Assembly (NCBI RefSeq): GCF_040712315.1
Contig: NC_134013.1
Location: 35,499,001-35,563,000 of the forward strand
From: Castanea sativa
Lineage: Eukaryota; Streptophyta; Magnoliopsida; Fagales; Fagaceae
Reading direction: 5' to 3'
Length of the DNA: 64,000 nt
Shown: in pieces, positions 51,108 through 62,519 of the stretch
Layout of the letters: each line of letters opens with the position of its first letter
Position numbering within the stretch: the first letter of the stretch is position 1
The notes under the pieces: generated by a model
Database searches by the model: none
What the model saw: only the letters and a program-made list of their open reading frames with translations
What the model was told of the DNA's origin: nothing
Program-made: the position numbers and the translations under genes

Positions 51108-53252
51108 CTGAAGGATTTGACCATGGTGATATATTTGGGTTTATACTCAAAAGCGTAGTCCTAGTCCTAGTCTCATTCTCATTAACCCAGTCCAATTCCC
51201 ACTAGGATTAAAAATAATAATAATAAAGTTAGGCTACAAACTTCATTAAGAAGATGATATGTCTTGTTAATCCTATTAACCTAGTCCTATTTCTCTTAAG
51301 ATTAAAAGGGGCACTCTTTAAATAAATAAATAAAAGAGGATTAAAAAATTGCACTCTTGATGTGATAAAAAATGTTGCATGTTTTGTTAAAGCACTAATG
51401 GTAATTGAGCTCTGATTTCAAATTTGGTGTCCCTAGAAAGGTATGGATGTCTAGTTTTCACAGGCTTTAACCTCTTTGGAGTTACAGTCGTTGAGATATC
51501 GCATTTGGAAGGGAGGTGATGTAGTGTAGGAAATTCCGAATCACTTTTCCTTGGAAAATTCATTTCTCCCAATCCGTGTCAGATATTATCAAGCCCTTTT
51601 TATGGAAGGTATTTAAGACATCATACTTCAATCTTGTTCAACCATATTGCTCCAATTGATGCTGAGTTGATATAGTTTTTTGTGCGAGAATGGCCTCAAA
51701 ATAGCTATTTTTGACCTGAAAATCGTGAAACATTTAGTAAGAGTCTCGGTATTTTATTGATATCTCATCCAATTTTGGCCCATGAATTGTTGTTTTGAAG
51801 GGAAAAATATGAACTACAAGATGGTCCAAAATTTATCCCAATCGGTTGGTTAGATAAAAAAGTTAATTTTTTGACCATCTCATATTAGGGTTTTTGGTCT
51901 TAGTTCTCGCCATAAATGGCTAAATTGATTTTGTATTTTTGCTTCATCATCTGATTGGGGTCAATTGTGTTGCTTTAATTTATTCCTTACTTTTGGCTTT
52001 AGAAATCATGATTTTTCACCATTTTTTCGAGTTTTAAGCATTATTTTGATGCGTTAATCTGGGCTAGACAAAATACGATATCAACAAGACCAATAGAAAT
52101 ATTCCAAGTGTTATTGAACAAGAATTACAAAGAATGCCCAAGAGCCAATCACAATTCGACATTTGTTAATATTTTAACTTAATGACATTAGCAATCTAAT
52201 TAAATGATGCCATGTGTTGTTTTAAATTAAGACACTTTGACTAATCAAATAAAATCATGTGTTCCACAGAAAACAATACATAAAATCCCTCCATTTTAAT
52301 TATGATACATATCATCGATGACAGTCAATCAAGTGTCATCACATCTCCCCAAGACTGCTATAAATAGAGGTCCTCCTCGGTGTTGTGAGAGCACATTCAA
52401 AAGACTTGAAACTCTGCTGGAATACTAAAAACATTCAAAGAGAAATAATTCAAGTCATCTTCCTAGGTCTTAAAGTGCACTGGAATCAAATTCAAAAGCT
52501 TTCAAAAACTTAAAAGAGATTGCAAGTTAGTGAAAATCTATAGATTCAAGTCTCTAAAGTCCAAAAGAGCTATTACAATCTTCAAAGATGAAGAACATTC
52601 AAAGAACACACAAAGAATGCGAAGAACAAAGGATTCCTAACAAACACACAATTAGAGATTCATCGTAATTCCGTTTCAAAGATCTTTCAATATGTTTCCC
52701 AAACAAATTGAGGACAATTTGATATTCAAACCAAGATTATACTTGAATCAAAGATTTTTCAACAACATCAAATTAGGTGAGTATTATGTTGTAATAGGAT
52801 TTAATTTTAGGAAACTATACCTACTCATTCACTAATACAGATATTCATTTGTGAAACTATTTTGATTGATTGATTTTCAAATTTGAAATTTAGTGTTTAC
52901 AAATGGGTCTGGGCCTTTTTTAGGGTTATTTGTTGGGCTTTAACACACGGTATTGATCATTTTGATAAAAATTTGAGTTTCTTCATTGAGATCGGGGACA
53001 CCAGGTATGGGCTAGAACAAAATAGGATGTCTACAATACCAAAGAAAAAAAAAACTCATTTATCGCAAGACCCATGTGAGACCCACAAAGAGTAGGAAAA
53101 AAGAAGTTAAAACTAATATTGTCTATTTAGGAACAACTTATCTAGCTATAAAGTTGATTTATTTTTTGTTGAAATTACTATAGTAAAAAAATAAGAAGAA
53201 AAATAGTGGGATCAGTAATAAACAAAATGGTGAGCAAAAACTAAGGAGTGGG
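51108..53252. other. Intergenic DNA with a possible orphan retroelement promoter
   Basis: CTATAAATAGAGGTCCTCCTCGG at 52,359-52,381, split here as CTATAAATAGAGG and TCCTCCTCGG, looks like a TATA box and start region of an LTR or similar. A spliced-looking A/C-rich leader follows. No coding domain is recognised. A Tourist-like word order at 53,117-53,230 hints at a broken MITE. Confidence 0.4.
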
Positions 53253-54228
53253 TGTAGACACCTCATTGTGTACCCCATTAATTAATTTTGGTCATTGACT
53301 CCAATGATGAGCTTAACATATGTCAACCAATGGTAATTAAAGAGTTTACAATTGTTTGGAAATAATCACAACTCAAAAGTGCTCAAATCTCTTTGAAATC
53401 GATACTAAAAAATGACATTTGCTCACTATTTTGATCATAGCTTTTTATCCACAAAGAATATTTGAGTGAAGTTTATTTCATTGTAAAGTTTCTATCATGG
53501 GTTTCAATTTAAACATAAATTTTTCCTAATTTGGGTTTATATTGAGTAAGTTATGGCTGTTTGAAATTATGCATACAAAAAAAAAACCCTGACTGACCAT
53601 GCGTATGCAAGGTCATTTTTAGAAGCCCAGAATTTCAATTTTAGTGCCCCAAAACATCATTCTTTGATGTGGGCCAACCCTTAGACCTTTGGGAATGTCC
53701 AAAGACCTCTAAAAAGCCTCGAAGACCCTAATTTTAACTTATAAATACTCATCTTATGTCTCAAATAAAAAACCTAACTAGAAAGAGAGTTATTTTATGG
53801 CATCCATTTTCTCTAAAACCCTATTTTCCCTTTTCAAAACCCTAGGACAGCCCCTTAGCACGTTTTTTACAGATTCAAAACCTCTCTTCAGTTAGTTCTA
53901 AGGAAAAAACTAATGTTCTAATTTGATTTCTCAAAAACCTTTTTCAATTAAACTTTGTTCTTGAGTTGTGATTCCTAAAAACTATTGTTTTCTTTAATTC
54001 CTTTGTTCCCTCAATCTAATCTTTGTGTTATAGGCACTGAGAGGTCAGTTAAATAATCTCAAACTCATAATCCTAAGAAAGTGAGTGTTCTTTCCATTAA
54101 TTCTTTCTTTGTTTAATAGGATTCACTTGAGTTTCTTAACATAGTTTTATATTTGTTTGTTGACCTTAATTCATTTGATACGTGTTAATATGATTTTAGG
54201 CTAATTATAATATGTTTTTGTTGTTCTT

Positions 54229-55248
54229 TGTTAAAAACATATTTTATGTAGTTGGCTAATCTTTTGACAAAACGTACATTACTTGTATTTGAATTGACCT
54301 AGGATGTGTTTAATATTTCAAAGAACATGTTGTTCAAGTCTAGTATTAAAGCCATGAAGATTGGACCAAGAAACAAGTGAAGAAAAGATGTTTACTAAAA
54401 CTGGACACCTGCGGATAGCTGCTGGACACCTGCTAGACACCTGGTGGATAGTTGCTCGATAGCTGCTCGACAGATAGCTATCTATTGAGGTTTAATGAGG
54501 TTCGACAGATGCTATCTATCGAGGCTATCTATCGAGGTTACGAAAATCAGAATTTTCAAATCTGATTTTTGGGCCAGGCTTTTGTATTTGTGTAGGGTTT
54601 TTTTTTTCACAACCCTAGACATACATAAGGCATATTTTAGAGGCCGTCACATAAGAAAATACAAGAAAAGCATATGCAAAAAGTGACCGAAGCCTTATTT
54701 TCTCAAAAAGAAGCTACTGTGTCTTTACGTCTTAGGGTTTTGTAACCAAGTGCTTCTTGATCTTCATTGTTAATGAATTAAAGAACTTTGCAGCCAACAT
54801 TCTTTTTCCTCAAGTTGGTGACTGAGTCACGTACTGGGATTCGTGCAAAAAGTGAGTCACGTACTGGGATCTGTGCATCAAAGGGTGGCATTCATATATT
54901 GAACAGTTCAGAGGTTTTAAAGCGGTAGAAGGTTTCTGCTGTGAGTTCATCTACAGGGATTGTAGAGTTTAGGGACAAAGTTTTGTACTAGATCTAAAAC
55001 TTCTCTTAACTATAGTGGATTGCTTTTCGGGGCGGTTTCCCCCCAGGTTTTTTACTGTGAAACTGGTTGGTTTCACTGGTTTTCCTAGATCATCATATAT
55101 TGTCTTATTTATTTTTTTGATGCACTTAGTTTTGACATGATATTGATGTTTGTTTGTTTTAACAAGTTTTATGCATAATAAATCTAATTAACAACTTAGG
55201 TTTTAAAAATTTGTTAATTTTATCAACTGGGGTCTAAATTTTCCAACA
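54229..55248 (+). repeat. 5' LTR of Sirevirus-like element (1,020 bp)
   Basis: TGTTAAAAACATATTTTATG to TTTTCCAACA. It contains a cluster of CTATCTATCGAGG/GCTCGATAGC words at 54,400-54,545. By eye about 27 differences from the 3' LTR in the first 340 bp, mostly transitions, plus an 11-bp gap. Confidence 0.95.
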
Positions 55249-55250
55249 AG

Positions 55251-55262
55251 TAGTATCAGAGC
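55251..55262 (+). promoter_or_regulatory. Primer binding site (initiator tRNA-Met type)
   Basis: TAGTATCAGAGC lies 2 nt after the LTR. The plant copia consensus is TGGTATCAGAGC, so one base differs (G to A). Confidence 0.85.
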
Positions 55263-55316
55263 AGGTACACTCTGATTGGATTAATTTCCTGAGTGTGATC
55301 TTTGACCCCCATAGTC

Positions 55317-57109
55317 ATGGATCATGAACAATCTTTTTTTATTCCTCCTTTATTTGACGACACTAATTATGCATACTGAAAAGTTCGTATGAAAGTATTT
55401 TTGCAGGCTCTAGGTGAACAGGTATGGCAAGTTGTTAAAGTTGGCTAGATTAAGCCAAAGGAATCGCTGGTGGATTGGGATGATGCAACAATCATAGCGG
55501 CAAATTTCAACAATAGGGCCTTGAATGCTTTGTTTTGTGGGGTGACCAATGAGGAATTCAAGAAAATTCCATCCACGGAAGTTGCCAAGGAAGCATGAGC
55601 CATTCTTGAGACCACTTATGAAGGTACCATGGCAGTAAAGATTGTGAAGTTTCAAAGACTCACTAGTAGTTTTAAAGAAATAAGGATAGAGGAGGATGAG
55701 ACATTTGATGAGTTTTATGCTAAACTCATGGATATTGTGAATTCTGCCTCCAATCTTGGAGAATCTATTATGGAATCCAAAATTGTTAGGAAAATCCTTA
55801 GGTCCTTATCTGAAAGATTCCATGCCAAGATCACTGCCATTAAAGAAGCAAAGGACATTGATCAAATTCCTCTGACTGAGCTTGTAGGGAACCTTCAAAC
55901 CTATGAGATGGGATTAGGCTCAATAGGAAAAGGTGAAAAGAGTAAAAACTTGGCTCTTAAGGGTATAGAGGAATATATCAAGGACTTTGAAGATGAAGAT
56001 GAAGATGAGGATGAGGATGAGGATGATGATCTAACCTTCATAACTGATGAGATAATCAAACTTCTTCAGTTTAGGAAAAAGGATAAGGGCAAACCTCCTA
56101 GGAAATCTAAATCCTTTAGGAAATGTAAGAATGAGAAACCCCCCATCCAATGCCATGAGTGCAAGGGTTTTGGTCATATGAAGATAGAGTGCCCAAACTA
56201 TCTAATGAGGGAAAATGCCAAGAAGTCAAAAGATAAAGTGTTGGTTGCTACTTGGAGTTACACCGAGAATGACTCTTCTGGTGAGTATGTGGATGAATGT
56301 AGTCATGTTATGGCCTTTGCTGGCTCAACTGATAAGGTGATTGTAGAGAGTGCTAGTGACAGTGATGATTCTTCTGACGATGAAGTATCCAAGAAGTTGA
56401 CCCTTCAGGAAGCCTATGATAAGCTATGCACTGAATTCATAAAATCTGAAAAGACTTCTCATCTTTGCAAAAAAGAGTTTAATGAGGTAAAAACTGAAAA
56501 GACTGATATGTTAGTCAAACTAGATGAGATTACAAGGTTAGTTGAGACTCTCATTGTGGAGAACACCTCATTAGAAGAGAAGGTCAAGAATCTTGAGATT
56601 GAGCTTAGTAAATTTAGAACTCAAATAGAGAGGATGTCTAGTGCAAAGCTTGAAGAGGTCTTGAGTACTCAAAAACCTAGTTTTGATAAGACTGGCTTAA
56701 GATATGTTGTTTCCTCTGGCCCCTCCTCTTCCACGGCTTCTGGATCAAGGACTATCATTGTGCCTCAATCTGAGAAAGGTAATAAAGGTATAAAATTCAA
56801 ACTGTTTTGGTTAATTTTAAATCATTTGTTAGACCTCATGTTTGTCACCATTGTGGTGTTTCTGGACACATTCGTCATAATTGCTTTAAGTTGTATCTTC
56901 AAAAACAAGTGTCCAAACGATCACAGGTTTCTTCTCAAGGACTTACACCTTTGTTTGGAGAGTTATTAAAAGTTTTGAACTTTTTAACTCAATTTCAGGA
57001 GAATCTTAATTCTTCTATGTCCTTTAGTAATCATACTAGGACATGTATCTATTCATCTTCACGGCCAAAAATTCGTGTTGTGTGGGTGAGAAATGAGCTT
57101 AAGACTTAA
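55317..57109 (+). pseudogene. gag of Sirevirus-like element, three premature stops and one frame change
   Basis: Starts at ATG 55,317 (MDHEQSFFIPPLFDDTNYAY) with the N-terminal DUF4219/UBN2 layout; an intact stretch runs from 55,629 to 56,969 (446 codons). It has FDEFYAKLMDIVNS and KILRSLSERFHAKI of the UBN2 capsid, an acidic Glu/Asp run (55,988-56,030), a first zinc knuckle CHECKGFGHMKIEC (56,150-56,190), a coiled coil (56,410-56,640) and, in the next frame, a second knuckle CHHCGVSGHIRHNC (56,840-56,885). The stops at 55,377, 55,447 and 55,597 each stand where the family has Trp. Confidence 0.88.
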
Positions 57110-59160
57110 TTGTCTTTTCTGTTTTTCCTCTGCTTTATTTCTTTCTATATAAAGTAAGACTCTCTTTGCTTGATTTCTTATCTGCTTTTGGAATTATGCT
57201 TTTATGCATTTGCACCCTTCTATCATGCTTTCATGCATCTGCATCTTTCTATCATGCTTTCATGCATATGCATCTTTCTTCATCTTTCATGTTGTTTGTC
57301 TGCTTTTGGCTAGTTGTTTAGTTTTTATTTTGTTTTATTTTCAAAATAAAAAATTGAAAAATCAGAAAAATACAAAAATAGTGTGTGTTTGTGTATATCA
57401 GTTCTTGTGAACTTTAAAATGGCCATTGAAATAGAGTTTTCTAAACTTTGTATCTCTTGTAACTTAGATGAACATTCTTATGCACAACTAAGCAAGTGAG
57501 CTTTATAGCTCTTTGTTTGTGATGAGTAAGGTTAAGTGATCTCTTGAACTTAACACTCGTATCACTTTTTTTGACAAGTAGGACTAGAAAATCCTAAGAG
57601 AAAGGCATAAATAATCATCTCACCATTGTTACTCGCCAATCATAATATGACATCTATATGCTTCGGCATAGTAAAAGTGCAATGTCAAAAGCTCAACATA
57701 ATTGGGTATTTCTTTTCTTTCCTTTGTATACCCATGCATGATTTGCTTAATAAAAAGAAAATATGCAAAGATAATAAAAGATAAAAGATAAAAAATGCTT
57801 TAAATATGATTGCAAGTGTGTTTTCTAGGAGATGTGGGAGTTATAGGATGTACCTCAAAGGTGATAGTCCCCATCAAATAGTTATGATTGTGTGTGAGTT
57901 AAAGTGATTTTCTCATATCTCAAATCGTCATAACTTTGAGACACATATACAATCTTGTAATGTTTTCACACACAACACGCAATATTCTTTATTACTCTTG
58001 ATACATGTGCAAATATAATGTGATTTGGCCATCACAAGATTTACATGCATTAATGTATGCTCACTAAACTGTCTTAACTTATTTTTAAAATATAAAATTG
58101 GTTAGACTTGTTTAGTGTATGTGTGTGTGTTTTTGGGATCTCATATGCTTAACTCTTTGTTGGTTGAGAGATGTTTTGAGATGTTAAATTGTTGGTTGGG
58201 TCATTGGCTGAGTTGTATGTTTGATTGCATTCATATCTATGTTTTTTTCTCTTCTTGAAAAACTGTTTTTAAGCCATCTCGACATCTCCTTAACACCTCT
58301 CGATACCTGGCTTATCTGTCGAGTTCTTCTGTTGCCTCTTATCGTAATCTCGACACTTCTCGATAGCTAGGTGGATCGATCAAGAAAGTTTCTATCTCTT
58401 CGATAGCTGTTCAGTTCATCGAGGTATACTCGATAACTTCTCGACACCTCTCGATCCATTGAGATTCTCTTGCATGCATTGTTTTTCACATTTTTTGCAT
58501 GTTTCTCTTATCTTGTCATCCATAGCATTTTGTTTCATTACATTCATGCATTTTTATGGATTCTTTGTGCCCCCTTGATCATCCTTTATCATCTTTATGT
58601 TTCTTGGGGGAAGTTTTATAGCCTCTTATACTCATTGTCAATCGTGACCAAAAGGGGGAGAAATTGGAGAATTTATGATTTCTTTTTAAGATTCTACAAG
58701 TTAGGGGGAGGAATACATGATCTTATAAGGGGGAGATGTCTTTCATCTTGTTAGGGGGAGTGTTTACCTCCTTGTTGTTGTAAGAGCTACTTTTAGCTTA
58801 TTGTTTTTATACCTTAGGTCTTGTGACCATGTTTACATACATTGTGCTTATCTTTGATATATATGTGATGATGTATGTTTTTTTCACCTACCTCTACATG
58901 TGTTGTTTCTTTTATCTCTTTATACACATGTTTCTTTATTTGTATGCAATCTATTATTTCTGTCTCACACAAAGATGCATTGATGAGTTTTGTTTAAAGT
59001 GTTTAAAAAAAGAGGTTGTCAAAGTCTTTCATGCCATGAACTCTCTTCTTGCAAAATTTTTCAAGAGTTTTTGTTAGGGTAAATTTTATTGTATTCAACA
59101 AGTGAGTATGAGTTGAGTGATTTATGACTTCTCTTATATGTTCATTTGTTTGTTGTGGTT
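57110..59160 (+). other. Non-coding interior of the Sirevirus-like element
   Basis: The place where pol should be is T-rich spacer. CTTTCATGCATCTGCATCTT repeats at 57,185-57,290. A cluster of CTCGATA/CTCGACA words lies at 58,275-58,470. AGGGGGAG occurs at 58,653, 58,703, 58,728 and 58,753. No conserved pol motif in any frame. Confidence 0.8.
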
Positions 59161-59173
59161 TTGTTACGGATTG

Positions 59174-59187
59174 CCAAAGGGGGAGAT
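59174..59187 (+). promoter_or_regulatory. Polypurine tract of Sirevirus-like element
   Basis: CCAAAGGGGGAGAT stands directly before the 3' LTR. Four similar tracts lie 430-540 bp upstream. Confidence 0.9.
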
Positions 59188-60197
59188 TGTTAAGGACATA
59201 TTTTATGTAGTTGGCTAATCTTTTGACAAAACACACTTTACTTGTATTTGGATTGATCTAGGATGTGTTTAATACTTCAAAGAACATGTTGTTCAAGTCT
59301 AATATTAAAGCCATGAAAATTAGACCAATAAACAAGTGAAGAAAATATGTTTACTAAAGTTGGACACCTGCGGATAGCTGCTGGACACCTGCTAGACACC
59401 TAGTGAACAGCTGCTCGACAAATAGCTATCTATCGAGGTTTAATGAGGCTTGACAGATGCTATCTATCGAGGTTATCTATTGAGGTTACAGAAATCAGAA
59501 TTTTCAGATCTGATTTTTGGGCTAAACTTTTGTATTTGTGTAGGGTTTCTTTTCTCACAACCCTAGACATATATAAAGCATATTTTAGAGGCCGTCACAT
59601 AAGAGAATATAAGGAGAGCATATGCAAAAGGTGACCGAAACCTTATTCTCTTAAAAAGAAGCTACTGCGTCTTTGTGCCTTAGGGTTTTGTAACCAAGTG
59701 CTTCTTGATCTTCATTGTTAATGAAGTGAAGAACTTTGCAGCCAACATTCTTTTTCCTTAAGTTGATGAGTAAGTCACGTACTGGGATTCGCACAAAGAA
59801 GTAAGTCACGTACTGAGATTCATGCATCAAAGGGTGGTATTCATATATTGAAGAGTTCAAAGGTTTTGAAGCGATAGAAGGTTTTTGCTGTGAGTTCATC
59901 TACGGGAATTGTAGAGTTTAGGGACCAAGTTTTGTATTAGATCTTAAACTTCTTTTTATTATAGTGGATTGCTTTTTAGGAAGGTTTCTCCCCAGGTTTT
60001 TTACTGTGAAACTGGTTGGTTTCATTGGTTTTCCTGGATCATTATATTTTGTCTTATTTATTTTTCCGTTGCACTTAGTTTTAATATGATATTGATGTTT
60101 GTTTATTTTAACAAGATTTATGCATAATAAATCTAATTAACAACTTGGGTTTTTAAAACTTGTTAATTCTATCAACCTGTGTCTAAATTTCCCAACA
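59188..60197 (+). repeat. 3' LTR of Sirevirus-like element (1,010 bp)
   Basis: TGTTAAGGACATATTTTATG to TTTCCCAACA; co-linear with the 5' LTR. Followed by TTCTT. Confidence 0.95.
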
Positions 60198-61072
60198 TTC
60201 TTGTTTTATTATTTTGATTTTATATAAAGTATAACATGATATTTATTTTATGTTAGTTTAGTTTGCTATTTGTTCTGTTTTATGTTTATTTGTTTATGTT
60301 GATGTTTTGTGTTTTTCTTTATGCTAGTTAAGTATTTAGGGTTCTAACATGGTTTTAATTTATGTTTTAATATATTTGAATGATTATCAATAAAAATGTG
60401 ATTTTTTAGTTCTGTGTTAAAGAATGCATGTGCATCATCGAGTATGCGTGTGCATGGTTTCGACTATGCATACGCATTGTTGAGTATGTGCACACACTCC
60501 AAACCTAGATTATGGCAAAATATTGTTTTTATTATTTTAATAATTTTTCACATGTTCTTTGATTCTTTTGTCTTTGTTTAGGTTAGTTAATTGTCTTTAA
60601 TTATTTTCCATGTTTATTTTGGTATTTTTGCCATGTTTGGTTTATGTGTGATATTTTTCCTTTTGTGTTTGTTTATTTGTTATCTTTTTCCTTTTTAATA
60701 TATTTTGTTTGATTTGTTTCCTTGTATATTGTGATGTGATCTTTAATATATATATTTTTTCCTTAAGTGCATGATGTATGTTTAGGTTAAAGATTATGGC
60801 TCTTTTAATAATTTCTTTATCTAAATATGACCCAGCAACACATAATGGAGGTTGGCTCACAAGCCGGACAATCTTGAGTGCCTAACACCTTCCCAAGCTG
60901 TACTTAAACTTCTGATCCATAATCTAGCATGCAAACCTATGCATGTAAGTGATTGGCCCAAAATGCCCAATATGATTCCTAGACCTGATTTAGGGACTCC
61001 ATTTTTCACCCACCGCTACGGTCCACCCCAAAGGCCGAGGTGTATGCCCTTGTGCCTAGAGTGGAACCTACA

Positions 61073-61604
61073 AAGTAGTGACTTTTTGACAAAAAATAAG
61101 CTAAGTGGGACCCACAATAGTAGTAGAAATAAGCTAGCTGAAACTTGATATAAACTTCTTTCTTGGGAATCCATGTGGTACCTGCAAATAGTGCAGCAAA
61201 TAGGCTAAATATGATAAAGTATCTTTTGAGACGGTCTTATAAGACCATCTCATACAAGATTTTTCCGCTAAACACTAGCTTAAAAAGCCATTCCCTATAG
61301 TTTTATTTGACAAGTTTTTAGATTTTAAGTATAGTTTTTTAAATTTTCAAATTTTCTCACTTTTTCAAAATGGAAGATAATTTAGTACATTTTTAACCAA
61401 AAAAAAAAAGTCAATAAAAAACTAAATAAACTAATGCTAAACGCATGCCCTATTTTCCTAAGATAAAGTGAGCGCCACGTGGAATTTACCCAGAAAGTTG
61501 GGCCTTTAGTAGTGGGCTCAATTCCAAAGCCTGCTAGAGACAACACCTAAGTAGATTTTTGTGGCCTATTCAAAAAATCTGATGTGGTGAGCATTGTTGG
61601 GAAT
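61073..61604. other. Intergenic DNA with a MITE fragment
   Basis: AATAAGCTAAGTGGGACCCA at 61,096 and GTGCAGCAAATAGGCTAAAT (61,192) resemble the interior of the Tourist-like family. Ends not found. No gene. Confidence 0.45.
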
Positions 61605-62184
61605 TAGGGGTGGCAAAATTTGACACGACCCGCGAACCCGACACGACACGACACGAAATTAGTAGGTTATGGGTTGAGGCTTAACGGGTTCGTATCATAT
61701 TCGGGTTGACACGGCTAACCCGTTTAATAAATGGGTTGGGTTAGTGTTGAACACATAGAACCCGTTTGACCCGTCTGACCCGTTTAATTAAATGATATTT
61801 TACCAATATACCCTTCAAACTCTAGGTATATGAACTTATTAGTTGTTGTGATTTATATTCTTTAACATATTGTGATTGATTATTTGTGATATTGAGATAT
61901 GCTTTAATTTTGAATGATTATTTGTGATGCAGTTACTCGTTAATTTTGAATTTTATATTAAAAATATTTATTGGTTTGTTTTTTCATTAATTTTTATTTT
62001 TCATTTTGATAAAATCTAATAAACAGGTCGACACGACTGACCCGTTTAATAAATGGGTTGTGTTAGGGTTGAGGAATCTTGACCTGTTTAATAAACATGT
62101 CAGGTTAGTGTTGACCTATGTAGTTGAATACTCATGACTTGACACGACACGAAGCTGACACGCGAACACGAATTGCCACCCCTA
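61605..62184. mobile_element. hAT MITE, 580 bp, exact 8-bp target duplication
   Basis: Termini TAGGGGTGGCAA and TTGCCACCCCTA are perfect 12-bp inverted repeats. TTGGGAAT flanks both sides (61,597-61,604; 62,185-62,192). Subterminal words ACACGAC/ACCCGTTTGACCCG. No transposase. Confidence 0.96.
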
Positions 62185-62519
62185 TTGGGAATGCCGAATG
62201 CCCTAGATGAGATTGAGATAAAGAAGGTTTGTTTTTTTTTTAACTTTTTTGAGAATGAAGTTGGGAATTTTGGGATGCTATGTTGACAAGAACCTTCCCC
62301 TCTGTATGATGTCCTCGTCGTTTGCATTGCATGTAAAAAAGAAAAGAAAAGAAGAGAAAATGCTAGAGTTTCAAACTCTTTTATAAAGTATTTTACAAAG
62401 TAATATGATAAATGATTATTATTAAATAAAAATGTGATGCCAGTTATTAAAAAAAAAAGTAAAAAAGAAGAAGAAGAAGATGTTAACGATGAACTTAGTA
62501 AAAATTTGCCACAGTAATC

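Larger units (their letters stand above)
54229..60197 (+). mobile_element. Complete gag-only, Sirevirus-like LTR retrotransposon (5,969 bp)
   Basis: Two LTRs of about 1.0 kb, both TGTTAA...CCAACA, are flanked by TTCTT at 54,224-54,228 and 60,198-60,202. Primer binding site, gag and polypurine tract are in order, but no protease, integrase, RT or RNase H is found in the 3.9-kb interior. Repeated AGGGGGAG tracts before the 3' LTR are a Sirevirus (Ty1/copia) mark. It thus fits the class of terminal-repeat elements with gag only (TR-GAG) and would depend on a relative for pol. Confidence 0.9.
53253..61072. mobile_element. Probable old LTR, split by the Sirevirus-like insertion
   Basis: TGTAGACACCTCATTGTGTA at 53,253 and GTGGAACCTACA ending at 61,072 would be the ends of one LTR of about 1.85 kb once 54,229-60,202 is removed. 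GAGTGCCTAACACCTTCCCA (60,875) is a phrase common in plant gypsy LTRs. No 5-bp duplication matches (GTGGG against AAGTA), so this is tentative. Confidence 0.4.

Noticed and set aside
52355..52600. Possible integrated pararetrovirus leader
   Set aside because: A TATAAATAG box and A-rich leader alone are not enough; no coat, movement or polymerase sequence is near.
54495..54686. Similar 63-residue frames in both LTRs (also 59,443)
   Set aside because: They are the same LTR sequence and overlap repeated CTATCGAGG words; not a conserved protein.
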